Assembly: GCA_016201065.1 (NCBI GenBank)
Contig: JACQDL010000031.1
Location: 142,580-206,579 of the forward strand
DNA from: Actinomycetota bacterium
Lineage (GTDB): Bacteria > Actinomycetota > Actinomycetes > Mycobacteriales > JACQDL01
Length of the DNA stretch: 64,000 nucleotides
Reading direction: 5' to 3'
Shown piece by piece: positions 11,470 through 21,950 of the stretch; position 1 is the first letter of the stretch; each line of letters opens with the position of its first letter. Under the pieces are notes generated by a model. That model worked only from the letters and a program-made list of their open reading frames with translations. It did no database searches and was not told the DNA's origin. Both the position numbers and the translations under genes were made by a program.

Positions 11470-12404
11470 GGGTGGAGGACGACGACCCGCCGCGGGCCCG
11501 GATCCCCGCCGATGTGGACACCCCGGATCGGATCGTCTACGGGTTGACCGCCCGACAGTTGGCGGTCCTCACCGTCGCCGCCGTGCTGGGTTACGGGGTG
11601 GTGAAGGTCCTCACCCCGCTGCTACCGGCGCCGGTGCTCATCGCGGTCCTCACCCCCTTGGCCGGGGTGGCGGTGGTGGTGGCGGTGGGGCGCCGCGACG
11701 GGGTGCCGATGGATGTGTGGGTCGCCTCAGCGATCCGCCACACCTACCGCCCCCGGCGGTTGGCGCCGGCCCCCACCGTCCCGGTTGAGGCGGTCCCGGG
11801 GTGGGCGCCGGCCACGACGAGACCGGTGTCGGGGGTGCCGGTGTTGCGGTTGCCGGCGCGGGCGATCACCGAGGACGGCGTCATCGACACCGGTGGCCGG
11901 GTGGTCGCGTTGGTGGCGTGCACGACCGTGAACATCGGGTTGCGGACCGGTGCGGAGCAGGCGGCGTTGATCGACGCCTACGGGCGGTGGTTGAACAGCC
12001 TCACCGCACCGGTGCAGATCGTCATCTCCACCCAACGGGTGGACCTGTCGGCCCACGCGCAACGCATCGCCACCACCGCCCAGGGGTTGAGCCACCCCGC
12101 GCTGGTGGAGGTCGCCGGGGACTACGCCGATTTCCTGGACGACCTGGCGGTACGGCGGGACCCGTTGTGGCGGACCGTCACCGTCGCGGTCACCGCACCC
12201 GACACCAGTAGTGGCCCGACGGAGGTGTTGCGGCGTGCCGAGCACACCGCGACCGCGCTGGGGGCGTTGGGGGCGAACACCGCGGTCCTGGACGGGCCGA
12301 CGGTCACCGCGGTGCTGACCTGCGCGGTCGACCCCTACACCCCCGCCGGCACCACCTGGCCCCGAACCACGCCCGGGGCTGTGATCACCACGGGAGACAC
12401 CTGA
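11466..12404 (+). CDS. PrgI family (VirB3-like) protein with C-terminal extension
   Basis: RIPADVDTPDRIVYGLTARQLAVLTVAAVLGYGVVK typical PrgI N-term; followed by VirB4 homolog. Confidence 0.75.
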   Translation: MRVEDDDPPRARIPADVDTPDRIVYGLTARQLAVLTVAAVLGYGVVKVLTPLLPAPVLIAVLTPLAGVAVVVAVGRRDGVPMDVWVASAIRHTYRPRRLAPAPTVPVEAVPGWAPATTRPVSGVPVLRLPARAITEDGVIDTGGRVVALVACTTVNIGLRTGAEQAALIDAYGRWLNSLTAPVQIVISTQRVDLSAHAQRIATTAQGLSHPALVEVAGDYADFLDDLAVRRDPLWRTVTVAVTAPDTSSGPTEVLRRAEHTATALGALGANTAVLDGPTVTAVLTCAVDPYTPAGTTWPRTTPGAVITTGDT

Positions 12405-14196
12405 TGACACGCCTTACGGCCCGCCTGATCGGTAGACACCCCACCACGGACCAGGTGGGGTCGGTGGATGACCTCACGATGGTGGTGGGTCCGGCCACGG
12501 TCGAGGACACCCCACACCACCTGCGGGTCGCCGACGGGTACACCACGACCCTCATCGTCACCGGGTACCCGGCCGAGGTGGGTGCCGCGTGGCTGGACCC
12601 ACTGTTGGTGTGGCCCGGTCGGGTTGACGTCACCGTCCACATCGACCCCCTCGCACCACCGGTCGCCGCGGCCCGATTGCGGCGGCAACGGGCCCGCCTG
12701 GAATCGGCCCGCCGCACCGACGCGGCCACCGGCCGTTTGGATGATCCGGTGACCGAAGCCGCCGCCGAGGACGCCGCGGAGTTGGCCGACCGGATCGCCC
12801 GCGGCCACTCGAAACTGTTCCGCGTCGGGGTGTACCTGTGTGTGCACGCCCCCACCCTGGAGGAACTACGGGAGGCCGTCGCCTACGTGCGGGCCACCGC
12901 CGCCTCGGTGCTGTTGGACACCCAACCGGCGACGTGGCGGCAACTACCGGGGTGGACCGCGACCCTGCCGTTGGCGACCGACACGTTGGGGATGCGGCGG
13001 GTGATGGACACCGACGCGTTGGCGACCGCGTTCCCCCTGGCCAGCGCGGACCTGCCGGCACCACTACCTGGGCACCCGGAGGCGACCGGGGTGTGCTGTA
13101 CGGGTTGAACCCCGACACCTCGGGTGTCGTGTGGTGGGACCGGTGGAGCCAACACAACGCCAACAGTGTGGTGCTCGCCCGCTCCGGTGCCGGCAAGTCG
13201 TACTTCGTGAAACTGGAGGTACTGCGGTCCCTGGCCGAGGGGGTGCATGTCGCGGTCCTCGACCCCGACAACGAGTACCTGCGGTTGGCCGAGGCCGTCG
13301 GGGGCGCCACGATCACCCTCGGCGCCCCCGGGGTGCACCTGAACCCCCTGGACATCCCCGGCGGGGATGTCCGCCCGGATGCGGTGACCCGCCGGGCCCT
13401 GTTCACCCACACCCTCATCGCGGTGCTGCTCGGCCAGCAACCCCCACCCGCCGAACGGGCCGCCCTCGACAAAGCGATCACGACCGCCTACACCCATGCG
13501 GGGATCAGCAACGACCCCACCACCTGGCGGCGGGAGGCACCCCTGCTGCGGGACGTGGCCACCGCCCTGACCGACCAGGCCCAGGACGCCGCCACCACCC
13601 TGACCGCCCGGTTGACGCCATGGACGACCGGGTCGTTTCGGGCCCTGTTCGACGGCCCCACCACCACCCCGCCCACCGGGCAACTGGTGGTGTGGTCGAC
13701 CCGGCTGCTACCCGATGAGCTGCGGGCACCGGGGATGCTGCTCGCGTTGGACGCGATCTGGCGGGACGTGGACACCCCCACCGTCCGGGCCGCGAACCCA
13801 CCCCGCCGGCTGGTCGTCGTCGACGAGGCGTGGACCCTGCTGCGCGACGGTGCGGGCGCGATGTTCCTCGCCCGCCTGGCCAAAAGTGCCCGCAAACGCC
13901 GCGCCGGACTGTCGGTGATCACCCAGGACGTCTCCGACCTGCTGGGCTCCGACCTCGGACACGTCGTCATCAGCAACGCCGCCACCCAGGTCCTGCTCCG
14001 TCAGGCCCCCCAGACGGGCGAGGTCGTTGCGGACGTGTTCGGGCTCACCACCGGGGAAACCCGGCTGCTGCTGGCCGCCCGACGCGGTGAGGGTCTGCTG
14101 ATCTCCGGCACCCACCGGGTCGGCTTCCAGGCCGTCGCCTCACCCCGCGAACACCACCTGTGCGTCGGTGAACTGGACCTCACCGACAACGACTGA
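12404..14196 (+). pseudogene. VirB4-like T4SS ATPase, split by an apparent frameshift at ~13045-13070
   Basis: N-half in frame of 12404 (ends 13108); ATPase half in frame of 12838 (LARSGAGKSYFVKLEVLRSL Walker A, RLVVVDEAWTLL Walker B); both halves fit one protein. Confidence 0.75.
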
Positions 14197-14320
14197 CCCC
14201 CACACACGCACCCCAGGTCACCGCACCCGGTGCGGGGTGGGTGGCAGTCAACAACCGCTCTCCCCCTTCCCCCGAGCGGCGCCTACGTCGCCGTCCCGAC
14301 CCGCACCCCTAGGACACCCC

Positions 14321-16867
14321 ATGATCGTCGTCCCCCCACCGCCCCCGACACCCGTGGGGCACACCGGCCCACCCGAGACGCCCCCGTGGTGGAGCGAACT
14401 CCTCACCACCCTGTCCACCTGGTGCACCCATCACCCCTACCCGGTGGTGGTCCTGCCGGTAGGGTTGCTGGCCGGGGCATTGGGTCGCACCGCGGTGAGA
14501 CGCCACCGGCAGCGGGCCGCACACGACCACGCCCACCAGGTCACCATCACCCCACCCCCGGAGGTCGACCCCGCCGGGGCGGGCGTGCTGTGGGCGACCC
14601 TCACCGAACTCCTGCGCCCCAGCTGGGCCCGACGGCTACGCGACGGCCAACCACACCTGGCGGTGGAGTACCGGTGGGCCGGCCGGCAACTGACCATCAG
14701 CCTGTGGGTGCCCGGCACCCTGCAAACCAGCCCCATCCAGGCGGCGATCCGGGGCGCGTGGCCCGGTGCGGCGACCACCGTCACCGACGCCACCCCACCC
14801 CTACCCGACGGTGGCCTGGCCGTGGGTGGGGCACTGACCCCCATCCTGCCCGCCTGGTACCCCCTGGCCACCGACCACGACCTCGACCCGATGCGGACCC
14901 TCATCGCCACCGCCAGCGGCCTGCACACAGGCGAATCCGCGTGCGTGCAGATCCTCACCCGCCCCGCCACCCGCCGACAACTCCGGCGGCTCCGGCACGG
15001 TGTCGCCGCACTACGCACCGGCACCCACCCCACCAACCCCCTGGACCCCACCACCTGGCTCCGGATGGGTCTGGACCTCGTGATGGAGATACTCGGCCCA
15101 CCCCGCCACCCAGGCACCCACACCCGCAGCACGACGATAAGTCCCGCGCTGCTGCGCGCCGACCCGCAACGCGACCGCGACGCCCGCGCGGCGGTGGAGG
15201 TCCTCACCGGCACGCACTGGCAGGTCGCAATCCGCTACGGCATCACCCACACCCACCCCACCCGCGGTGACACCGACACCGACACCCTCACCCGGCGGCT
15301 GGTCACCCTCGCCCACGGCCTGGCATCCGCGTTCGGGGTGTGGGCCGGCCGCAACCGGCTACGCCGCCTGCCCCTACCCCACCCCACACCGGTACTCGCC
15401 ACCCGCCAGCTCCACCACGGGTTCCTGCTCTCCGGCAGCGAACTGGCCAGCATCGCCGCCCTCCCCCACGACCTGGCCGTCCCCGGCCTGGACCGCTCCC
15501 GCGCGAAACCCATGCCCGCACCCGTCAGCGTCCCCACCGGTGGGCGCGACACCAAGGTGCTGGGCCGCGCCGAGGTCGGCGGCCACGCCGTCGCGCTGGC
15601 CGTCACCGACGCCCGCCACCACACCCACATCCTGGGCTCCACCGGCTCCGGGAAATCGACCCTGCTGCTGAACATGATCCTCGCCGACATCCACGCCCAC
15701 CGCGGCACGATCGTCATCGACCCCAAAGGTGACCTCGTCACCGACCTCCTGGACCGCATCCCACCCAGCCTCGCCGACCGGCTGGTCCTCATCGACCCCG
15801 ACCAACCCCCCGGCACCACCCTCAACCCCCTTGACGGGGAAGACCACCACCTGCTCGTCGACAACGTCGTATCCATCTTCGGGGCGATCTTCGCCAAACA
15901 CTGGGGACCCCGCATGGATGATGTGATGCGGGTGGCGTGCCTGACCCTGCTCCGCAAGGCCGACCCCACCCTCATCCTCATCCCCGCCCTGCTCCAGGAC
16001 CGCAAATTCCGGCACCAATTCACCGCCGACCTCGACGACCCCGAAGGACTCCGGGGGTTTTGGGAGTGGTACGAAACCGCCCCCGCGACCCTGCGCTCCC
16101 AAGTCATCGCCCCCGTCCTGTCCCGCCTGCGCTCCGTCCTGCTGCGGGACTTCCCCCGCCGCACCTTCGGGGCCCGCACCAGCTCCTTCGACATGCGCCG
16201 GGTCCTCGACGGTGGGATCCTGCTCGCCCGATTGCCCAAAGGCCAGATCGGGGAAGAAGCCGCGAAACTCATGGGCTCCTTCGTGCTGGCCTCCGCCTGG
16301 CAGGCCGCCACCGCCCGCATCCGCACCCCCGAACCCCACCGCCGCGACGCCTGCATCTACCTCGACGAGGCCCACAACTTCCTCAACCTCCCCGGCAGCG
16401 TCCAGGACATGCTCGCCGAAGCCCGCGGCTACCACTTCGGGATGATCATCGCCCACCAGAACCTCACCCAAATGCCCCGCGACACCCAACTCGCCCTCTC
16501 CGCGAACGCCCGCAACAAAATCATCTTCTCGTGCGCACCCGAGGACGCCCGCCCCCTCGCCATGCACACCCTGCCCGAACTCGACGAACACGACCTCAAC
16601 CACATGGACGCCTACCGGGCAGCCTGCCGGCTCGTCGTCGCAGGCCGCGAAACTCCCGCGTTCACCCTGCACACCAACCCACCCCGACCCCCGATCGGGG
16701 AAGCCACCGCCGTCCGCCGGGCAGCCACCCCGGCGACCCGGACCAGCCACGGCACCCGCCCACCAAACGCCACACCCACCGGCTCGCAACCGGACCCCAC
16801 CCCGCCACGGGTGGGCACACCCCACCAACCGGAGGGCCCCACCACACCCGACCAGCACATGGAGTGA
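14321..16867 (+). CDS. VirD4/TraD-like type IV coupling protein
   Basis: THILGSTGSGKSTLLLNMILADIHAHRGTIVIDPKGDLVTDLLD, ACIYLDEAHNFLNLPGSVQDMLAEARGYHFGMIIAHQNLTQ. Confidence 0.85.
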   Translation: MIVVPPPPPTPVGHTGPPETPPWWSELLTTLSTWCTHHPYPVVVLPVGLLAGALGRTAVRRHRQRAAHDHAHQVTITPPPEVDPAGAGVLWATLTELLRPSWARRLRDGQPHLAVEYRWAGRQLTISLWVPGTLQTSPIQAAIRGAWPGAATTVTDATPPLPDGGLAVGGALTPILPAWYPLATDHDLDPMRTLIATASGLHTGESACVQILTRPATRRQLRRLRHGVAALRTGTHPTNPLDPTTWLRMGLDLVMEILGPPRHPGTHTRSTTISPALLRADPQRDRDARAAVEVLTGTHWQVAIRYGITHTHPTRGDTDTDTLTRRLVTLAHGLASAFGVWAGRNRLRRLPLPHPTPVLATRQLHHGFLLSGSELASIAALPHDLAVPGLDRSRAKPMPAPVSVPTGGRDTKVLGRAEVGGHAVALAVTDARHHTHILGSTGSGKSTLLLNMILADIHAHRGTIVIDPKGDLVTDLLDRIPPSLADRLVLIDPDQPPGTTLNPLDGEDHHLLVDNVVSIFGAIFAKHWGPRMDDVMRVACLTLLRKADPTLILIPALLQDRKFRHQFTADLDDPEGLRGFWEWYETAPATLRSQVIAPVLSRLRSVLLRDFPRRTFGARTSSFDMRRVLDGGILLARLPKGQIGEEAAKLMGSFVLASAWQAATARIRTPEPHRRDACIYLDEAHNFLNLPGSVQDMLAEARGYHFGMIIAHQNLTQMPRDTQLALSANARNKIIFSCAPEDARPLAMHTLPELDEHDLNHMDAYRAACRLVVAGRETPAFTLHTNPPRPPIGEATAVRRAATPATRTSHGTRPPNATPTGSQPDPTPPRVGTPHQPEGPTTPDQHME

Positions 16868-17245
16868 CATAACGGTGACATGCGGCACCCGACTCGCTGC
16901 CGGTGTCGGCTGCGTCGTCGATCAGGACGAGCATCTGGTCCGGGTCGAGGACCTTGTCCGGGTCACGGTCGCGGGATGATCCCAGCCAGCGGCCTGGGCC
17001 CGCGTGGCCGCCGCGGTGGTGTGGACCTGGTCGGCTGTCGCTCCCTCGATGCGGATGATCACGGGTGTTCCTGCCCGCCGGGTGCGGTGGCCAAGGCGTC
17101 GCCGATCTGGGTGGCCAGGCCGGTTAAGCCGCTTCTCGTGGCCGCGGCCAGGGCGGGCGGTGATGACCACGAACCGCTGCGGGGGCCGTTCACGACGGGC
17201 CTGTCCGTTCGGTCTCCGTCGCGGTAGAGGGTGAGGAACCGAGGC

Positions 17246-17995
17246 CTACCGCGTCCCATCGGCTGGCTGGTGCAGCATCGAGGCGACACCCTCGTCACTG
17301 TCCCGGTAGGCGATGCCGCGCAGGACGACGACCGGTGCGCCGCGGCCCCGTTGCCCCAACACGATCCCCGCCGCGGCGGCGATCAGGTCGGTGAACGTTT
17401 CTTCCTGGCGTTTGCTGCGGCCGTCGGGTTCGGTGTGGGTGGTCACCCGCAGCGGTGCGATTCCGGCGGCGCCGAGGGACAGCACGGTCGCGCCACGCCG
17501 GTCGGGGCGGCCGTCGGAGTCGGCGATGACGACGGCGACCCGGGTGCCGGTGAGCGCGAGCAGGTCATCGCGGATCGTGCGGGCCGAGGCATCGGGGTCG
17601 GCCGGCAACAGCCACGCGCCGCCCTCCCCGGCGCGGTCGACGCCGGCGGAGGTCAGCTGGAAACCCCGGTGGTGGGTGGCGATAATCGGACCGCGTTGGG
17701 TCGCTAGGTAGTGGCTGCGGGATTCGTCGAGGATGAGCTGGACCAGCGCCGGGGGTTTGCCGGTCTGCCCGGCGATGTGTCGGGCCTCCTCGGTGACCGT
17801 AACTCCCGCGAGGTCGACGTGGCGTTTCTCGGCGATGGACACGACCTTGCTGGCGACCACGACGATGTCACCGTTGATCCACACGCCGCCAGCCGCCGTG
17901 TGGATCATCTCGGCGAGGTTGTCGCCTTCGGTGACAGTCGGGAACGGTTGCGGGGCGAACACGGCGAACGTTGACGTGGGTGCGGTGTCGTCCAT
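17246..17995 (-). CDS. CofE-like (coenzyme F420-0:gamma-glutamyl ligase family) protein
   Basis: NGDIVVVASKVVSIAEKR, TSAGVDRAGEGGAWLLPADPDASARTIRDDLLALTGTRVAVVIADSDGRPDR, RGAPVVVLRGIAY match CofE/FbiB N-domain pattern. Confidence 0.75.
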   Translation of the reverse strand: MDDTAPTSTFAVFAPQPFPTVTEGDNLAEMIHTAAGGVWINGDIVVVASKVVSIAEKRHVDLAGVTVTEEARHIAGQTGKPPALVQLILDESRSHYLATQRGPIIATHHRGFQLTSAGVDRAGEGGAWLLPADPDASARTIRDDLLALTGTRVAVVIADSDGRPDRRGATVLSLGAAGIAPLRVTTHTEPDGRSKRQEETFTDLIAAAAGIVLGQRGRGAPVVVLRGIAYRDSDEGVASMLHQPADGTR

Positions 17996-17999
17996 CAGG

Positions 18000-18263
18000 T
18001 CACCTCACGGGTTGGGGAGTCGCGGCCACCGTTGCGGTGAACGTCGCGTGTGCCTCGTTCAGCATGGCCAGCCGCTGGCGGTGGTTGCTGGCCAGGTAGG
18101 TGTGGACCCGGTCCAGGTAGTGCGGCCACAACCGGGTGGCGGCTGTGGTCGGTGAACCCCCGGCGGCGACGTCACGCCACGCATGGATCAACGGTCCTGG
18201 CCACGGGTCGTGAGTGTAGGGGGGCCCGGCGAGGCCGCGCAGCGTCGCCCGCATCTGGGTCAA
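18000..18263 (-). CDS. Hypothetical protein
   Basis: 87-aa ORF directly upstream of the CofE-like gene, same strand. Confidence 0.4.
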   Translation of the reverse strand: MTQMRATLRGLAGPPYTHDPWPGPLIHAWRDVAAGGSPTTAATRLWPHYLDRVHTYLASNHRQRLAMLNEAHATFTATVAATPQPVR

Positions 18264-18528
18264 CCTCTCCGCGGGCAGGTGCCGGTCGGTGAGCCGGAAT
18301 CCTCGCCTGGGGGTCCCGGGAGGGTTGTTCGTAAGCCTTTCAGGTGTTTAGGCTTGGTGTCTCGCCGTCGATTTGCTCGCCTATGGCATATTTGCTCGAG
18401 AATCCCGAGTCCATTCCTGACTCTGGGTACCCTGTTCGTTCGCCAGGATCAGACCGAGCCCGGACCGCACTTGCCCAGGTCGTCGAACCTCAACGCACGT
18501 GACCAGGGCGCCCTCATTGATGCCAAAC

Positions 18529-18910
18529 TCATAACGGGTAGATGCTTACGAACCACCCCCTGACATCGGCGGTGGGTGTGGTGGCCGCGGCCAGTAGCAC
18601 GGGAACGGCCTCGCGGTAGATACGCGGCAGGTGCCCGAACGATGGGGCGTGGCGTTTGGTGGCTTCCGCACGCAGCGGCACGAGCGGGCCGCGGTGGTGG
18701 GCGGTCCGCGGTGGTGGGCGGTCCGCACCATGAAGACGTCGATGTCGTACCCGGCGACACCGGTGGCGAGTTCGGGTGGGACCCGGTCGAGGTGGTCGGC
18801 CACGACCCGGGCCGCTCGCGCCGACAACGCGAGGTCCCCCGCCAGCGGTTGGGGCAGGTCGTATCCGGTTGCGATGGCGACGATGCCCTCTGTGTCGGGA
18901 TGCCCCGACC
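18529..18910 (-). pseudogene. Hypothetical ORF disrupted by a 17-bp tandem duplication
   Basis: Removing one GCGGTGGTGGGCGGTCC copy (18691-18707 / 18708-18724) restores a continuous frame ...AGYDIDVFMVRTAHHRGPLVPLRAEATKRHAPSFGHLPRIYREAVPVLLAAA... Confidence 0.5.
18691..18724. repeat. Perfect 17-bp tandem duplication (GCGGTGGTGGGCGGTCC x2)
   Basis: Read directly. Confidence 0.95.
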
Positions 18911-18964
18911 GCCCTCGGCGCAGGCGTACCCACGCCCAAATCGACCGAAGGGGAGGTGCGGATC

Positions 18965-19516
18965 ATGGTTGACGGCGGCGAGCAGGCCACACAGCACGTG
19001 ACGCGCGTGCGGGAGATCTTGCCGCGATCTGCCTCGATCATCGAGGCGTTCCGCGACACCAGCAGCAGAGACCATCCCGGCCAGCTCGTCCTCGACACGG
19101 CGAACGATCTGGCAACCCAACACGAGCAGCAGTGGCAGGCCGAGGATGTCAGCCGCGCTTCCGGCGTGTCCGCCGAAGCCATTGCCGAGAGCAAGCGGCT
19201 CATCGACGACCTCAACGCCAAACGTGTCGCCCTGGTGGAACGAATCGACGACTGGGTGGCGACCCAGGTCCACAGCGGCGCGGACGCCTCCCTGCACACC
19301 GAGACCCTCGGCTCGGTCGTTGACCGCCTGGCGATCGCGTGGGTCCGTGCGAACAGCCTGATCAACACCAACGACGCCCGCGATCGAGCCCGCTTGGCTC
19401 TGCGGCAGCTCGCCGAGCTGGCCGGCGCCTACGACGACCTGATTCGTGATGTCGCCACCGGTCACCGACGACTCCCGGCGTGGCGGCCCCTGAAGACCTA
19501 CCGGAGCGCATCGTGA
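18965..19516 (+). CDS. DUF4254-like protein
   Basis: HEQQWQAEDVSRA..., SLHTETLGSVVDRLAIAWVRA; first gene of coupled block A. Confidence 0.65.
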   Translation: MVDGGEQATQHVTRVREILPRSASIIEAFRDTSSRDHPGQLVLDTANDLATQHEQQWQAEDVSRASGVSAEAIAESKRLIDDLNAKRVALVERIDDWVATQVHSGADASLHTETLGSVVDRLAIAWVRANSLINTNDARDRARLALRQLAELAGAYDDLIRDVATGHRRLPAWRPLKTYRSAS

Positions 19517-21396
19517 CCGCAGACGCACACCAACACCTGTCGGTGTCGCTCAACGGCGTCGACAACGTCGGGAAGACCACGCAACTCGCCTGGCTCCACC
19601 GTGGGATGCCCGACGCCCACCTCGTAGGCACGGTGGATGCCTGGGATTCCCGATGGCACGATGTCGCTGCGGGCGACTTCGCCCACTGGTGGTTCGTCGG
19701 CTCCACCACAGCCGAGCACGTCGGCCTGATGCTGGGCAGCCACGTCGCCCGCCGCACCGCGAGCGGACCTCTAGCACTGGAGGACCGCGGCTTGCCCATG
19801 CTCCGGGCGACCTGCGCCGCCACCGCCGCGCTCAAGGACGGACTGTCCCCGACAAAGGCTCTCCGGCTCGTGGACCGCCTCGCGGCCGATCTCCCGGCCG
19901 CCGCACCTCGGCACGAGGTCCACGTGCTGTTACGCCGGTCTGGTGACCCCGCGCGGGAAGCGGCCGAGGCGCTGCGGCGCGAGCCAAGACCGGCCAACGA
20001 ACGGTACGCCGCCTATCAGCGCACGCTCGCGGAGGTCCTGTCCGTCCAGGTTGAACGCGGGGACTACCACGCCGTGCTCGACCTCGGTGACGCCCCGATC
20101 CTGGATGTCCAGCGAACGCTCCGTAGCCACCTGGCTGACGCGGGTGTCAACGTGGAACCGCTGCCGAAGGACGTGTTGGACCGGCTGTGGGTGCTGGGCG
20201 GCATGTCCGAGAGCGGCAAGAGCACAGTCGGCGAACTGTTGCGCGACGAGCACGGCGTGACCAGGTTGAAGATCGGCTACCTGGTGGAGGTCGCCGCCAT
20301 GCGGGCTGGAATCGCCGACCCGTACGAGCGCTGGTCGGAGCGGGAGCAGGCGGAGCGGCTTACCGAGGAAGTTCTGCGGTTCGCCGAGACGACCAAGGCA
20401 CGCACGATCAGTCTGGAAAGCGCCCACCGCTTCGAGGCGACCGCGCACCTGAAACGGGTCTGGGGTGACCGCTGCCAAGTTGTGTACGTCGATGCGGACA
20501 CGACCGTCCGGGCGAGTCGCGCAGTGGAGAGCGAGTCCCGGTTGCGTGGCCGCGACGCGACCAAGCGCGAACGCGGCGCGGACGGGATCGCCGAGATCGC
20601 CGATCACCTCGTCGACAACTCCGGGTCGCTGGGCGCACTCAAGCTTGCCGTCAGCCGAATCGCGTCGACTGTGGACCTGCCCAGGGTGACGCTTCACGCG
20701 AGTGGGCCGGTGACACAGAGCGGATGGTTGGGACAGGCCACCGACCACGTGTGCGACGAGCAGGTCGCGCTCGTGCTCGCAACCGGCAGCACGGGGACCA
20801 CGAGCTGGCGGGACGGGTGGAGCGATCTTGACCTGCTCGTGGTTCGTGACACCGCACCCGCCGCATGGCTGCGGGACGTGGCGGGCACCCTTCCCGCGCC
20901 CGATGGGATCAAGGTCGGCCTCAGCGTCTTCACCACCGCCGATATCGACACGCTGCGGGTGCCACCGCGCGTCGTGCAGTCGCTGCGCCGCGCCGCCCAG
21001 GGGGTCGGCGTGCTCTACCGGAGAGCGGGCCATCTGCTGCCGGTGCCGGCCGCCGCACACGGCGATCGCACCAGCCGTGGCGAGCTGGGACTCGTGCTGA
21101 TGACCACCCGCCGCCTCCTCGCCACCGATCAGCCGGACGTGCGTGCCGTGCACAAGCACCTGGTGCTCCTCGCCAAGATCGTGCTGCGCGCCGACGGACA
21201 CGACCTCCACGACGCCGATGACGTGCTCGCCGCGTTCCGCGAGTTTCACCCAGCCGCCCAATGCGCACCGCCTGAGCTGTCCGACCTCATCCGTCGCCCC
21301 AACGATCCGGTCCTGCGCGGACAACTCGCCGACGCGACGGACCGACTGTTGACCTACCTCGACCGACTCGACCACACCGTGAGGACCAGCGAATGA
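19513..21396 (+). CDS. Tri-domain protein: dTMP-kinase-like + second P-loop kinase + nucleotidyltransferase
   Basis: P-loop 1 NGVDNVGKTTQ; P-loop 2 LGGMSESGKSTVGELL; NTase signature TGSTGTTSWRDGWSDLDLLVV; GTGA-coupled start. Confidence 0.8.
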   Translation: MTADAHQHLSVSLNGVDNVGKTTQLAWLHRGMPDAHLVGTVDAWDSRWHDVAAGDFAHWWFVGSTTAEHVGLMLGSHVARRTASGPLALEDRGLPMLRATCAATAALKDGLSPTKALRLVDRLAADLPAAAPRHEVHVLLRRSGDPAREAAEALRREPRPANERYAAYQRTLAEVLSVQVERGDYHAVLDLGDAPILDVQRTLRSHLADAGVNVEPLPKDVLDRLWVLGGMSESGKSTVGELLRDEHGVTRLKIGYLVEVAAMRAGIADPYERWSEREQAERLTEEVLRFAETTKARTISLESAHRFEATAHLKRVWGDRCQVVYVDADTTVRASRAVESESRLRGRDATKRERGADGIAEIADHLVDNSGSLGALKLAVSRIASTVDLPRVTLHASGPVTQSGWLGQATDHVCDEQVALVLATGSTGTTSWRDGWSDLDLLVVRDTAPAAWLRDVAGTLPAPDGIKVGLSVFTTADIDTLRVPPRVVQSLRRAAQGVGVLYRRAGHLLPVPAAAHGDRTSRGELGLVLMTTRRLLATDQPDVRAVHKHLVLLAKIVLRADGHDLHDADDVLAAFREFHPAAQCAPPELSDLIRRPNDPVLRGQLADATDRLLTYLDRLDHTVRTSE

Positions 21397-21950
21397 CCAC
21401 CATTCCCGAAGACCTCGCCTACCAGGCCCGGCGCATCCGCCGTCTCGGCGTGCCCCCGCAGACTCGGGAGGTCCGGATCGTCCACGAGCTGGACGGCATC
21501 CTCGACCAGGTCCAGCCCGCGACATTGCTGCAGACCGGTAGCGCGCTGTGGGAGGTATGGTCGCGCCACCCGGAGTTCACGACCCCTGACGTGCTGCTCG
21601 GATTGGACGCGGGCGGCATCCTGCCCACCGTCGCCGTGGCACTGGCCAGCAATCTGCCGTACCGCCTGGCCTGGAAGCTCGACCTCGACCTGCCCGACAA
21701 GCGGCACTTCACCGAACCCCATGCCCGCCGTACCGAGGTCTTCACCTACGGCGACATCACGGGAACCCGAGTGCTCATCGTCGATGACGAGATCACCACC
21801 GGGAACACGCTGGCCAGCCTGGTCACGGTGCTCCGTGACCAGGCCGTGGAGGTGACCGGCATCGCGTGCCTGATCGAGGACACCACCGGCAACGCCCGTC
21901 CACTGCTGGAATCGCTCGGAGTACCGCTGTGCACCCTCACGCGACTGTGA
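21393..21950 (+). CDS. Phosphoribosyltransferase (type I, OPRT-like)
   Basis: PRPP motif VLIVDDEITTGNTLASLV; DVLLGLDAGGILPTVAVAL. Confidence 0.85.
   Translation: MTTIPEDLAYQARRIRRLGVPPQTREVRIVHELDGILDQVQPATLLQTGSALWEVWSRHPEFTTPDVLLGLDAGGILPTVAVALASNLPYRLAWKLDLDLPDKRHFTEPHARRTEVFTYGDITGTRVLIVDDEITTGNTLASLVTVLRDQAVEVTGIACLIEDTTGNARPLLESLGVPLCTLTRL

Noticed and set aside
15374-16888. 504-aa minus-strand ORF, Gly/Val/Asp-rich
   Set aside because: Shadow of the coupling-protein gene; composition is third-position complement artefact
19930-21525. 531-aa minus-strand ORF
   Set aside because: Antisense to the kinase-kinase-NTase fusion, whose motifs are clear
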